From positions 1 to 64,000 of the forward strand of contig NZ_JAPDHW010000009.1 in NCBI RefSeq assembly GCF_025971945.1: DNA of 64,000 nucleotides, read 5' to 3'. Of the stretch, positions 52,226 to 61,330 are shown piece after piece; the first letter of the stretch is position 1, and each line of letters begins with the position of its first letter. Below the pieces are notes generated by a model that worked only from the letters and a program-made list of their open reading frames with translations, did no database searches and was not told the origin of the DNA. The position numbers were made by a program, and so were the translations under genes. The stretch comes from Chryseobacterium kimseyorum (GTDB lineage Bacteria > Bacteroidota > Bacteroidia > Flavobacteriales > Weeksellaceae).

Positions 52226-53800
52226 ATGAAATATTTTGACTTTCACTGCCATCCGGTTTTGAAACAGCTTTTCAGCGACAATCCCAACATTGATTCTTTT
52301 ATTTACCGATCCGATGTAGCAGGACTTCCAAGAGCCTGCTCTGATCTTCCGAGTATTATTGAAACGCAGACCCATCAGTCTCAGCTTGCCGAATTTAATG
52401 ATGAGGTAATAGTCGGTGCAGTTTTATACAGTGTAGAACGAAATGTTGCCGAAACTGTCATTCCGTTGCGGAGTTTTCTCAAAAAAGCGTCACAGTTTAA
52501 ACTTTCAGAGAAGCTTCTTCAGGATATTGTTCAGAATAACAACAAACCGTTTTCAGATTTTTTAATGAAGCGGACGTTGAATGAGTATCTTGAGGCGAGT
52601 TCTTCATTTCATATTTTGACGGAAGAAAGTTTTAAAAGCGCTCTTCCTAAGAATAAAGTGAATGTATTTTTTACCATTGAAGGGTGTCACTCTCTGGTTG
52701 ACAGTCCGAATTTCTGTGATGCGACAAATAAATATGACCCAGATGATATTCTGAATAATTTAGGTCAAGTTGAGGAGAAAGTGAAAGTGCTTTCGATTAA
52801 TATCACCCATCTGCAACAGTCGAGTTTATGCAATCAGGCATTTGGAATGCAGGTTGCCGATTCTACGGTATTTTTCCCATCAGGAAATGGTTTTGAAGAT
52901 GATGGAAGAAAGGTCGTTCAGGGGATTTTTGACCGTAAAATCTGCGTTGATGTAAAGCACATGAGCTACAAATCAAGAGAAGATATTATGAATGAAATCG
53001 ATTCAGGAAAGTTTAACAATGTTCAGCCATTGGTCTGCACGCATGCCGGATTCACCGGAGTTTCATTTAAGGATTGGGCAGGTCATATTCAGCTTAAAAA
53101 ACCACTGTCCGGAGCTTTATATTTAGAAATTACCAAATCACTGCACACAAAAAATAATCCGAAAAGACCAGGTTGTCCGACTTTCAACGCTTCTACGATA
53201 AACCTTTTTGATGAAGAAATTGTGTGGATTGTGAAAAACGGTGGCGTGATTGGAATTTCTTTAGACCGAAGAATTTTAGGCTATGTAGACAAACACGATG
53301 ACGATCCAATTGGAATTACCGGAATGGAAAGAATTGTCGATAAAGAATATTTTTCAAAATCTGAATGGAATGTTTTGGGAATAAACGATTCAGAGATTGG
53401 GAAGGCCATTGATGATGATGACTGTCTTTTTATGAATGAGCTTGAAGAATGTACTGAAACAAGTATTCCTCAACGTGATGAATATTTCTACGATCACCTT
53501 CTGAATCATATCAAACACTATTTTCAGGTTTGTAAAGACCATGGAATTTCAATTGCTGTGGCTCAAAAGCAGATTACCATCGGAACAGATTACGACGGCT
53601 TAATCAATCCGTTTATCAATATGCCGACCGTGAGAAGAATGGCAGATGTAAAAAGTTACATCCGAATGAATTTAAAATTTTTTCTGAAAGATTTTGATAA
53701 TTCTGAAAAATGGTCAGACGAACTGAATGTAGATACTTTTGTGGAAGATCTTTTTTATAATAATGGATACCGTTTTGTGAAATCGAGATTTCAAATGTAA
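52226..53800 (+). CDS. M19-like membrane dipeptidase/amidohydrolase
   Basis: 524-residue TIM-barrel metalloenzyme of the renal-dipeptidase (M19) type. The metal ligands are in FDFHCHPV (HxH at residues 6-8), FTIEGCHS, CVDVKHMS, VCTHAG and ITIGTDYDG. M19 enzymes cut dipeptides, including D-amino-acid ones. Start set at the ATG 52226; the in-frame TTG at 52220 adds two residues only. No signal peptide, so probably cytoplasmic. Longer than typical M19 (about 400), with extra C-terminal residues. Confidence 0.82.
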   Translation: MKYFDFHCHPVLKQLFSDNPNIDSFIYRSDVAGLPRACSDLPSIIETQTHQSQLAEFNDEVIVGAVLYSVERNVAETVIPLRSFLKKASQFKLSEKLLQDIVQNNNKPFSDFLMKRTLNEYLEASSSFHILTEESFKSALPKNKVNVFFTIEGCHSLVDSPNFCDATNKYDPDDILNNLGQVEEKVKVLSINITHLQQSSLCNQAFGMQVADSTVFFPSGNGFEDDGRKVVQGIFDRKICVDVKHMSYKSREDIMNEIDSGKFNNVQPLVCTHAGFTGVSFKDWAGHIQLKKPLSGALYLEITKSLHTKNNPKRPGCPTFNASTINLFDEEIVWIVKNGGVIGISLDRRILGYVDKHDDDPIGITGMERIVDKEYFSKSEWNVLGINDSEIGKAIDDDDCLFMNELEECTETSIPQRDEYFYDHLLNHIKHYFQVCKDHGISIAVAQKQITIGTDYDGLINPFINMPTVRRMADVKSYIRMNLKFFLKDFDNSEKWSDELNVDTFVEDLFYNNGYRFVKSRFQM

Positions 53801-53879
53801 CTCAAAATTAAATAGGCTTACATAATTTTTCACGCTGATTTATCCTTCCATTCCAGAGAGTTTTCATTAAATTTATTCA

Positions 53880-54671
53880 ATGAATTTTGAAAAGACAGGC
53901 TTGGTTTTATCGGGAGGCGGTACAAAAGGTATTGCTCATGCAGGAGTTTTGAAATTTTTAAGCGAAAAAAATATCGATGTTGATATTCTGTCATGCTGCA
54001 GCGCCGGATCAATTGTCGGTTGCCTGTACGCAATCGGGAAAAAACCGGAAGAGATTTTAGATTTCTTCCAGTCAGTATATTTTTTCAATTGGAAGCATTT
54101 TGCATTCAATCAACCCGGATTGGTTTCCTCCATTATATTTGCCAATTATCTGAAACCAATTTTTCAGGATATGAAAATCGGTGATTTAGATAAAGAAGTA
54201 AGAATTGTCGCAACCGAACTGGTTTCCGGAACCGAGAAAGTTTTTGATAAAGATTTTAAAGTCATTGACGCCATGATTGCTTCCTGCTCAATTCCCGGAA
54301 TCACTACACCATACATTTTGGGAGATGAAATGTACTGTGATGGGGGAGTGCTCAATAATTTTCCGGCAGATATTATCAGAGATGACTGTGATAAACTGAT
54401 TGGCGTATTCGTGTCTCCGCCCCACGATATTAAAATTACTGATCTGAAAACGATTAAATCTATCGTTGCACGTTCTTTTGATCTGTTTTCATACCGGGTC
54501 GAAAAAGTAAAATTCGAATACTGCGACTGGCTGATTTCCCCGAAAGATCTTTCAGCTTATGGAAATTTCGAAAGAAAAAAAGACCGTCTCGAACAAATTT
54601 ACAATATCGGTTACGAAGCTGCCAAAAGCAGTTTTGTAGAAAGCGATTTTTTAAGTAAAATTGAAAATTAA
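53880..54671 (+). CDS. Patatin-like phospholipase
   Basis: 263-residue lipid acyl hydrolase. The oxyanion loop LSGGGTKGIAHAGVLKFL is at residues 10-27. The nucleophile Ser is in SCCSAGSIVG (near 39-48), where the usual GxSxG has Cys in the first position. The catalytic Asp is in DGGVLNNFPAD (near 157). Length fits a minimal bacterial patatin (RssA type). Substrate unknown; acts on phospholipids or glycerides. Confidence 0.9.
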   Translation: MNFEKTGLVLSGGGTKGIAHAGVLKFLSEKNIDVDILSCCSAGSIVGCLYAIGKKPEEILDFFQSVYFFNWKHFAFNQPGLVSSIIFANYLKPIFQDMKIGDLDKEVRIVATELVSGTEKVFDKDFKVIDAMIASCSIPGITTPYILGDEMYCDGGVLNNFPADIIRDDCDKLIGVFVSPPHDIKITDLKTIKSIVARSFDLFSYRVEKVKFEYCDWLISPKDLSAYGNFERKKDRLEQIYNIGYEAAKSSFVESDFLSKIEN

Positions 54672-54703
54672 CAATTGAAAATTTTACAGATCAATTATCA
54701 TTA

Positions 54704-56335
54704 TTAATCGTTCACGAAAACATCTGTAAACTCGAAGCTTTTACCATTAAACAGACCTTTATCGCTCAGTTTCAGTTCAGGGATAACCAAAAGTGCCATG
54801 AATGATAAACTCATGTAAGGTGCTCTCAGTTTGCTTCCCAATTCTTTGGCTCTCCGGTCTAATTTAATATATGATTCAGCGACTTCTTCAGCGGGAAGGT
54901 CTGTCATAATCCCGGCAATCGGTAATTCTAATACGAGTTCTTCATGTTCTGTCGCTAAAGAAATTCCTCCTTTTGCTTTAATGATGGAGTTCACAGCTTT
55001 GCAGATATCATCATCATTCGTTCCCACAGCGACGATATTGTGACAGTCGTGAGCCACACAGGATGCGATGGCACCACTTTTTAAGCCTACATTTTTAATG
55101 AAAGCTGTGGCGACAGGAGCATCATTGTAACGGTTAACTACAGCAATTTTCAGAATATCTTCTTTAATATTTGATTCTGCAAAACCGTCTTTTACCAGAG
55201 ATTTTATATGAAGTTCATGCGTGATCAACTGTCCGTCCAGTACTTCTATTACACGAATTAAATCACCTTCACTTTTAATTTTAAAATCTGAAGGCTGTTT
55301 TAAACTGCAGTTAAAATTATTGACAACTGGAGCTTCAACCGACTGAATGAATGACTGTCCGTTTTCTGCGACCAATTCACCTTTGATGTAGGTTTTTAAA
55401 ATTTTAAAATCATCCAGATCATCAATTTCAATAAAATCAGCATTGTCACCAACCTGTAATAAACCAATCGGTAAATTGTAATGTTGAATTACATTGAGCG
55501 ATGCCGCACGAAGTACATCATACAAATCATAACCAGCTTTTAAAGCACGTTTTACGTGATCGTTAATATGAGATTCAATCAGATTATCCGGATGTTTGTC
55601 ATCGCAGCAAAACATAATCTGCTCCGGAAACTCTTTCAGTAAAGGAATTAATGTGTCAAAATTTTTCGCGGCACTTCCTTCTCTGATCATGATTTTTATG
55701 CCATGTTTGAGTTTTTCAAGAGCTTCGGTATGACCAAAACATTCGTGGTCAGTAGTGATTCCCGCGTCGAAATACGTTTTCATGCCTTCTCCCATCAATC
55801 CCGGAGCGTGACCGTCAATAGGTTTATTGTGTTTTTTTGCAGATTCTAATTTTTTTAAAACTTCCTCATCGTTATAAATGACACCCGGAAAATTCATCAT
55901 TTCAGCTAAGTAAACGATTTCTTTTCTGCTTAACAACTGGTTAATATCATCCGCATCAATCACAGCGCCTGCCGTTTCAAAATTTGTAGCCGGAACACAG
56001 GAAGGAGCGCCAAAATAGAAATGAAATGGAACCTGTCGGGCATTTTCAATCATATAATCAACGCCCGCAACTCCGAGGACATTGGCAATCTCATGTGGAT
56101 CAGAAATAGTTCCTACCGTACCGTGTTTCACAGCAATTCTGGCAAATTCTGAAGGGACAAGCATGCTGCTTTCAATATGAACATGGGCGTCTATCAATCC
56201 GGGCAGAATGTAGGTGTGCAGTTTTTCATCAATTCTTTTGATAGATGCAATTTTTTGATTGATAATTGATACTTCTGCGGGAAAAATTTCCTTTGCAATG
56301 ATGTCGATTAAATTTGCTTTTACTATAAATTCCAT
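54704..56335 (-). CDS. ade: Adenine deaminase
   Basis: 543-residue amidohydrolase that converts adenine to hypoxanthine. PGLIDAHVHIESSMLVPSEFA (about 44-64) with HxH, GTVGTISDPHEIANVLG, SCVPATNFETAG and MICFG-type metal site HAPGL near 175 and DHECFGH near 195 are all present. DADKHPDN-type CCDDKHPDN lies near 245. The C-terminal region SCVAHDCHNIVAVGTNDDD is family-specific. Monocistronic, minus strand. Confidence 0.95.
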   Translation of the reverse strand: MEFIVKANLIDIIAKEIFPAEVSIINQKIASIKRIDEKLHTYILPGLIDAHVHIESSMLVPSEFARIAVKHGTVGTISDPHEIANVLGVAGVDYMIENARQVPFHFYFGAPSCVPATNFETAGAVIDADDINQLLSRKEIVYLAEMMNFPGVIYNDEEVLKKLESAKKHNKPIDGHAPGLMGEGMKTYFDAGITTDHECFGHTEALEKLKHGIKIMIREGSAAKNFDTLIPLLKEFPEQIMFCCDDKHPDNLIESHINDHVKRALKAGYDLYDVLRAASLNVIQHYNLPIGLLQVGDNADFIEIDDLDDFKILKTYIKGELVAENGQSFIQSVEAPVVNNFNCSLKQPSDFKIKSEGDLIRVIEVLDGQLITHELHIKSLVKDGFAESNIKEDILKIAVVNRYNDAPVATAFIKNVGLKSGAIASCVAHDCHNIVAVGTNDDDICKAVNSIIKAKGGISLATEHEELVLELPIAGIMTDLPAEEVAESYIKLDRRAKELGSKLRAPYMSLSFMALLVIPELKLSDKGLFNGKSFEFTDVFVND

Positions 56336-56351
56336 TCTGAATGATTAAAAT

Positions 56352-56381
56352 AAAAAATTCCTAATCGTGAAATTAGGAATT
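56352..56381 (-). terminator. Terminator after the 56.4-kb gene
   Basis: AATTCCTAAT / ATTAGGAATT stem (56356-56365 with 56372-56381) with a T-tract on the minus strand. Confidence 0.75.
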
Positions 56382-56402
56382 ATTATTTGATTTTGTTTTA
56401 AA

Positions 56403-56855
56403 TTAATTTTTGACCACCTGCGCATCCTGTCTCACGATGGTTTCACCATTGCTGTCGATGACCACCAGTGTATAAGGTGCTTTTTTCGTCGAGTTTGTTA
56501 AATAATTTCTCCAAACCTGATAAAGGGTTCCATTGTTGTTAAATTCAAAATAGTAATTTCCACCAGATCCATCAGGAATCACATCTCCGTCAGAGATAAT
56601 CATCGCTGGCTTGGCAGATATCTTCGTATTGGCTCCCCAGGATTGATACAGATAGTTTCCGTTGGGTTGCTTGTCAATCTTTATTTTAAATTTTTTAGTT
56701 TTAATAATGACAGTCTTCGGAATTCTTTCCTGAAATTTCTTATCTCTGCTGTTGGCAATTTTTTCAGTTGGATTGCTGATTTCCGAATTATCTTTCGTCT
56801 TGGTAAAAGATAAAAGAGGCACTAGGCATGCGCTCAGGATAATTTTCTTAATCAT
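56403..56855 (-). CDS. Secreted hypothetical protein
   Basis: 150 residues, signal peptide MIKKIILSACLVPLLSF. The mature domain has a repeated YxxW pattern (NYLYQSWGANTKISAKP, YQVWRNY) and ends DAQVVKN. No family recognised. Envelope or extracellular. Confidence 0.68.
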   Translation of the reverse strand: MIKKIILSACLVPLLSFTKTKDNSEISNPTEKIANSRDKKFQERIPKTVIIKTKKFKIKIDKQPNGNYLYQSWGANTKISAKPAMIISDGDVIPDGSGGNYYFEFNNNGTLYQVWRNYLTNSTKKAPYTLVVIDSNGETIVRQDAQVVKN

Positions 56856-56910
56856 TGTATTGGTGTTATTTAAGATTATTCACCAAAGAGTTATCAAATT
56901 TAGAGCCAAT

Positions 56911-57621
56911 TTAAGAAATTGTTTCTGCCTGAGTATAATGAGCAAAAGCCTCTTCCAAACTGTTGAATTTTCCTTTAAATTCATCAATTGCACAATCCTG
57001 AAGAATATTTCCTTTATGAATTAAAATTACTCTTGAACACAGTGCTTCAACTTCCTGCATAATGTGTGTAGAAAGTAAAACAGTCTTTTCTCTGCCAATT
57101 TCTTTCACAACATTTCTGATTTCAAGAATCTGATTGGGATCTAAACCATTTGTTGGCTCATCCAAAATCAACAGATCAGGCTGGTGAATAATCGCCTGAG
57201 CCAAACCGACTCTCTGCTTATATCCTTTGGAAAGCTGACCGATTTTTTTTGATTTTTCAGGTGTGATTCCTACCAACTCGATTACTTCATCCACTCTCGC
57301 GTCGGAAATTTTGTGAATATTCGCTACAAACTGCAGATATTCTTTTACATACATTTCGAGGTAAAGCGGATTGTTTTCCGGTAGGAAACCAATATTTCTC
57401 TTACTGTCAATTTCGTTCTCCGAAATGTTATTACCATTAAATATAATTTCACCTTCATCAATTGTCAAAGCGCCTACAATAGATTTCATCAGTGTAGATT
57501 TTCCTGCTCCGTTGGGACCGAGAAGACCGATGATTTCGTTCTTATCAATTGAAATATTAATATTGTTGAGTGCAGTTTGCTCAGCAAACTTTTTAGTGAG
57601 ATTGATTACTTGAAGAGACAT
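56911..57621 (-). CDS. ABC transporter ATPase, GldA-like
   Basis: 236-residue ABC ATPase. Walker A GPNGAGKST (34-42), signature LSKGYKQR (near 130), Walker B LLILDEPTNGLDP, H-loop STHIM. The opening MSLQVINLTKKFAEQTALNNINISI resembles gliding-motility GldA of Bacteroidota, but GldA is usually about 300 residues, so this may be truncated or another exporter ATPase. The permease partner (GldF/G type) is not adjacent. Confidence 0.82.
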   Translation of the reverse strand: MSLQVINLTKKFAEQTALNNINISIDKNEIIGLLGPNGAGKSTLMKSIVGALTIDEGEIIFNGNNISENEIDSKRNIGFLPENNPLYLEMYVKEYLQFVANIHKISDARVDEVIELVGITPEKSKKIGQLSKGYKQRVGLAQAIIHQPDLLILDEPTNGLDPNQILEIRNVVKEIGREKTVLLSTHIMQEVEALCSRVILIHKGNILQDCAIDEFKGKFNSLEEAFAHYTQAETIS

Positions 57622-57654
57622 AATTTAATGATAATCTTTTTACAAAAATAAAAA

Positions 57655-57683
57655 TAAAAAAACTCATTCGCATTGAATGAGTT
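57655..57683 (-). terminator. Terminator of the 57.7-kb gene
   Basis: AACTCATTC / GAATGAGTT stem (57661-57669 with 57675-57683) and T-tract on the minus strand. Confidence 0.75.
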
Positions 57684-57708
57684 GAGTATTGTGAAAAAAA
57701 AATTAAGA

Positions 57709-58281
57709 TTATCTTCTTGATTTCTTTTTTGGTGTTGCAGGTTTTGGTGTTGCAGGTGTTTCAGCAACATGATTTTGTGTAGCCGATACATTTGCAACCG
57801 GCGTCGGTCTCTGTACAGCTTTTTTATACAAAGCAGATTTGTTCGTACCAATACCAAAAATTTTGTCAATCTGTTTTTTATTCAAAAACTGAGATTTTCC
57901 AACGTATTTCTTGTTTTTATTGATATACTGAATAAATTGTACGGTTGGCTGACCGTAGTTTTTTTCATAATGAAGTTCAATAATATCATTAGGAAGTTCT
58001 AAGGTAACATTTCCTGAAGGCTCGTCGATAAAACCGTCAGTGATCAGTTTGTACAAATCAGTTACGTCGCCATTGACATCTAAAAAGGAAAAAGATCTGA
58101 ATGTATTAAGATTACTTGTGTTAATATCTTGGTAATTGAAAGTAAATCTGTTTTCTTTCTTATACAGGCCTACAGAATTTTCTTTACCGATTTCCACCAA
58201 GGTCTCATTTTTCAGCACTTTAATCTGCGAAAATGCAGATATACTGAACATGCAGGCGAATAGTAGAATTATTTTTCTCAT
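57709..58281 (-). CDS. Secreted hypothetical protein with Ala/Pro/Lys tail
   Basis: 190 residues with signal peptide MRKIILLFACMFSISAFSQ. The middle is beta-rich (EIGKENSVGLYKKENRFTFNYQDI) and ends with a low-complexity tail (ATPKPATPKKKSRR). No known family. In the window, ABC ATPase and hypothetical proteins of this type are adjacent but not clearly an operon. Confidence 0.68.
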   Translation of the reverse strand: MRKIILLFACMFSISAFSQIKVLKNETLVEIGKENSVGLYKKENRFTFNYQDINTSNLNTFRSFSFLDVNGDVTDLYKLITDGFIDEPSGNVTLELPNDIIELHYEKNYGQPTVQFIQYINKNKKYVGKSQFLNKKQIDKIFGIGTNKSALYKKAVQRPTPVANVSATQNHVAETPATPKPATPKKKSRR

Positions 58282-58433
58282 TTGATTGATTTTAATATTA
58301 TGTGCTATGGTAATGCTAAATTAAATAATCTACCATAAACAACAACTTTTTTCTGGGACAAAAATATAATTTTTTTTTGACTCTTATTTTTTATCTGTTA
58401 AGATTGAGATAATTTTAACATCTTCCCACCAAT

Positions 58434-58459
58434 AAAAAAACCGCTCGTAAAAGCGGTTT
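58434..58459 (-). terminator. Terminator next to a tRNA 3'-end copy
   Basis: AAACCGCT / AGCGGTTT stem (58438-58445 with 58452-58459) with a T-tract (A-tract 58434-58440) on the minus strand. It is 9 bp beyond a GTGACCTCGAC copy of the tRNA-Arg 3' end, as a displaced tRNA terminator would be. Confidence 0.65.
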
Positions 58460-58467
58460 CAAAATTA

Positions 58468-58478
58468 GTGACCTCGAC
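58468..58478. other. Candidate attachment-site remnant (tRNA-Arg 3' end)
   Basis: GTGACCTCGAC here equals 61209-61219, the 3' end of tRNA-Arg (minus strand). With the flanking terminator it resembles one end of an integrated island using the tRNA 3' end as att site. Confidence 0.5.
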
Positions 58479-59014
58479 GAGCGTATCTTCAAACACTTTT
58501 ATCGATGATTTGGTTCGATTAGGTCAAATTAAAAATCAATTACAATGTCCAATTTCATCAAACAAATTCTTTTAATTTTTTTTCTGTCGCAATTTAATTT
58601 AAAAAATTAATAATAATCAGCAGAGGAATAGTAAGTCTTTAATCGGCTGTTCCGGTCTTGTACCCATAACCGAAGAAATATCGAACTATTTGGTAGAAGA
58701 TTTAACAAGAATTTCAAGAATTTTTGATGTAAAATAATCGATGTAAAATTTGGCAATGATATTTAATTTGATGAAAAAAGGAATTATTAATATTAAAATA
58801 TCAGTCTTTCCAATCCTCAACTTCCGATCGTTTAATAGTTACATGATCGGAAGTTGAGGATTTCTAACTTAAGAATAAAATATTCAAATCTTGGTGTGAT
58901 TTCGGAAAAAATTTATACTCGATGATGTTATCTTCTCATCAATCCACAAGTTGATTGACAAGCATTTTTTTATGGATGCAGTAGGCAATATCATAATTTT
59001 GTAGGAAGTTAAGA
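58479..59014. other. Decayed, gene-poor stretch
   Basis: About 540 bp with a possible fragment 58625-58735 (frame reading SLIGCSGLVPITEEISNYL) and a strong 18-bp inverted repeat (58812-58829 with 58845-58862, arms AATCCTCAACTTCCGATC). Too degraded for a gene call. Confidence 0.4.
58812..58862. repeat. 18-bp perfect inverted repeat
   Basis: Arms AATCCTCAACTTCCGATC and its complement, 15-nt loop, no T-tract. Might be a terminal inverted repeat or an excised element's scar. Confidence 0.6.
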
Positions 59015-59150
59015 ATGATGGATTTCTGTTCAGAGTATAATATATGCTGAGATAGAACCAATTGATATTAAAAATGTTCATAAAGCGTTTGGTAGAATGG
59101 AAAAGGGAAATATCCGCTACCGTTTCGTAATTGCTATCGCAACATTATAA
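59015..59150 (+). pseudogene. C-terminal remnant of a zinc alcohol dehydrogenase
   Basis: A decayed plus-strand piece: one frame gives MMDFCSEYN, a base is missing near 59042, and another frame gives AEIEPIDIKNVHKAF with KGNIRYRFVIAIATL and TAA at 59148-59150. This matches the C-terminal end of medium-chain Zn-dependent alcohol dehydrogenases (pattern AFERM-KG-VKYRFVID). The rest of the gene is missing. Confidence 0.6.
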
Positions 59151-59390
59151 TGAAATATGTTAATTTATTGGTTATTGCGATAAAACCTTTTTGTTCCAAA
59201 CAAAGGGCGTCGTCGTATTTTAAGGATTTATGAATATCTATCTTATCAATATCAGAACAAATATTATTTATTGGGTTAACTATTATAAAAAAATTAGCTT
59301 TATTCATTTAGACTTATTCATTTACCATTTTAGCTACATTTCTTACCTGTGGTATTCACAACTTTGCATAGTAAATAAATACTTAATATT

Positions 59391-60200
59391 ATGTCAAAGA
59401 CAATTTTTATTACCGGAGCGTCTTCCGGATTGGGCAAAGCAACAGCTAAGTTATTTCAGTCTAAAGGCTGGAACGTTATCGCTACAATGCGTACACCAGA
59501 AAATGAGAAAGAGCTCAACGAGCTTGAGAATGTCTATTTATATGCAATGGATGTTACAGATAAAAAACAGGTCGAAAAAACAATCGACGAAGTTTTAAAA
59601 CGTTTTGAAGTTGATGTGGTTTTTAACAATGCAGGTTTTGGATTGGTTGGTGGCTTTGAGGCATATTCTGAAGATGATATTCATAGCCAAATTGAAACCA
59701 ATTTATTAGGAGTTTTCAGAGTTTCCAAATTCTTTATCTCTTATTTTAGAAAGCATGACAAGGGAGGAATTCTTCTCACAACTACTTCCGCTGCGGGAAT
59801 AGCTGCTAATCCATTAGCATCTGTTTACAGTGCTACCAAATTTGCACTCGAAGGTTGGAGTGAAGCTGTCAATTATGAGGTAAACCAATTTAATATTCGT
59901 TTGAAAACAATAGCTCCAGGAGGCATGGATACCAATTATGCCGGTCGCTCACTAAATTATGTTGAGAATAAAAATTATACTCCCCTGTGGAATATAATGC
60001 TGGCAGGATTTAAAGATGGCAGTACGGATGTTCATTTTTCTTCAGCGGATGATGTTGCCAAGGTTGTATTTGAAGCAGCAACAGACAATAAACCACAACT
60101 TAGATACGTGGTGGGTCCGGACGCAGAAAAAATAGCAAAAGACCGCCAAGAATTGGGTCAGCAGAAACAATTTGAACAGATTAGCAAACTTTACTCATAA
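59391..60200 (+). CDS. Short-chain dehydrogenase/reductase
   Basis: 269-residue NAD(P)-dependent SDR. Cofactor loop TGASSGLGKATAKLF (7-21), NNAGFGLVGGFE near 84-95, and the catalytic YSATKFALEGWSEA near 150-163 are intact. It catalyses redox of an alcohol or ketone; the substrate is not identifiable. Its stop TAA shares the A with the ATG of a truncated copy that follows (TAATG). It is the only intact gene in the decayed segment. Confidence 0.9.
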   Translation: MSKTIFITGASSGLGKATAKLFQSKGWNVIATMRTPENEKELNELENVYLYAMDVTDKKQVEKTIDEVLKRFEVDVVFNNAGFGLVGGFEAYSEDDIHSQIETNLLGVFRVSKFFISYFRKHDKGGILLTTTSAAGIAANPLASVYSATKFALEGWSEAVNYEVNQFNIRLKTIAPGGMDTNYAGRSLNYVENKNYTPLWNIMLAGFKDGSTDVHFSSADDVAKVVFEAATDNKPQLRYVVGPDAEKIAKDRQELGQQKQFEQISKLYS

Positions 60201-60463
60201 TGAAAACCATTTTTATTACCGGAGCGTCAGCCGGATTAGGCAAAGCTGCCGCTAAATTATTTCAGGCTAAGGGGTGGCATGTAATCGCGACTATGCGAAA
60301 TCATGAGCGGGAAAATGTATTAAAATATTTAGACAATGTAACTGTTATATCGCTCGATGTTACGAATAAAGAACAAATACAAAGCACAATCGCCGGAATC
60401 TTAGAAATGCATTCCGTTGATGTTGTTTTAAAATTACATCTTTGTGTAAAAAAGAAGCACTGA
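60200..60463 (+). pseudogene. Truncated duplicate SDR
   Basis: Residues 1-74 repeat the preceding SDR (TGASAGLGKAAAKLFQAKGW...VISLDVTNKEQIQSTI) then change at about 60422 to an unrelated tail (LKLHLCVKKKH) and stop. The catalytic YxxxK region is missing. ATG overlaps the upstream stop. Either a truncated tandem duplicate or a deletion scar. Confidence 0.8.
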
Positions 60464-60488
60464 CCTTATTTTTTTATATTCTACCAAG

Positions 60489-60496
60489 TATATTTG
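60489..60496 (+). promoter_or_regulatory. Promoter -7 box
   Basis: TATATTTG, exact match to the consensus, 46 bp before the PepSY remnant. Confidence 0.5.
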
Positions 60497-60541
60497 CAGC
60501 TTAATAATATTTATTCTAAAAATATAAAGCTGTAAGATCAT

Positions 60542-60787
60542 ATGTCTCTTAAAAAAATATCCGGAAAATTACATCTATACATAGGTCTCACTTTTGGAAT
60601 TTTCTTTTTGATTGGATGTCTTACAGGAACTATTTTCGTTTTTGAAGATGAAGGTTGTCGGCTTTCCAATTCTTCCAATATAATGGCTCAGATCCTCCTG
60701 CAGAAACTGTTTGCTACCATGCAAGATAAATATCATCTCCGGAGACATCAAGGCTCAACGCTGCGCAATCGTCTGAACCCGAAGTAA
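60542..60787 (+). pseudogene. PepSY-associated TM protein, N-terminal remnant
   Basis: 81 residues. The first 37 (LKKISGKLHLYIGLTFGIFFLIGCLTG, then TIFVFEDE) are the N-terminal membrane helix of PepSY-domain proteins, often tied to iron or siderophore handling. After EDEGCRLSN the frame is scrambled and ends; other frames continue to about 60840 with PEVTFETSSSILIGKLPVP. The remaining 300 or more residues are gone. The gene is broken. Confidence 0.75.
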
Positions 60788-61159
60788 CTTTTGAAACATC
60801 TTCCAGTATTTTAATAGGCAAACTGCCAGTTCCCGCAATATAGACATCATTCCCGCTGATGAAATGCAATTCTTTTTCATTTGATTCTAAAATGCTAAAT
60901 TCCCAAATGTATTTTAAATACTATAACAGTTGGTTAAGAAGATCTGTCACTCACAGGTTCACAGTAACCTATCTATTCCATTAATTAGAATATTGATGGT
61001 TGTTTTTTTCGCTATTTATGATATTGTCTATTAAGAACAATTAGCTGAAAAGAAATTATTAAATTAAAAACCATTAGTTAGAAATAGTATTATTTTTGTA
61101 TTTCCAGCTCTGGAATAATTTATTACAATAAAAACTATTAATATTTTAATGTAGCTTAA
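60788..61159. other. Decayed intergenic stretch
   Basis: Holds the degraded tail of the PepSY gene to about 60840. The rest has no supported feature. Confidence 0.4.
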
Positions 61160-61200
61160 AAATAAAAAATGGCGCCACTTGTCTTCAAGTGGCGCCATTT
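61160..61200 (-). terminator. Terminator downstream of tRNA-Arg
   Basis: 14-bp stem AAATGGCGCCACTT / AAGTGGCGCCATTT (61167-61180 with 61187-61200), T-tract on the minus strand (61160-61169). Confidence 0.88.
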
Positions 61201-61209
61201 GGCTATTTG

Positions 61210-61283
61210 TGACCTCGACAGGATTCAAACCTGTAACCTTCTGAGCCGTAATCAGATGCGCTATTCAGTTGCGCCACGAGGCC
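61210..61283 (-). tRNA. tRNA-Arg(ACG)
   Basis: 74-nt tRNA on the minus strand. Acceptor stem GGCCTCG (61283-61277) pairs fully with CGAGGTC (61217-61211) including one G-U, discriminator A. The anticodon stem TCTGA/TCAGA encloses loop TTACGGC with anticodon ACG. The T loop GTTTGAATC-type sequence is present. CCA is not encoded. A likely integration site for the decayed segment to its left. Confidence 0.95.
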
Positions 61284-61330
61284 TTGTTTAAAGGTTTGCA
61301 AATATAAGACTTTTTTGCTTTCTTTGAAAG

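Noticed and set aside
58884..59081. 65-residue minus ORF
   Set aside because: Antisense to the ADH remnant and without features of a protein.
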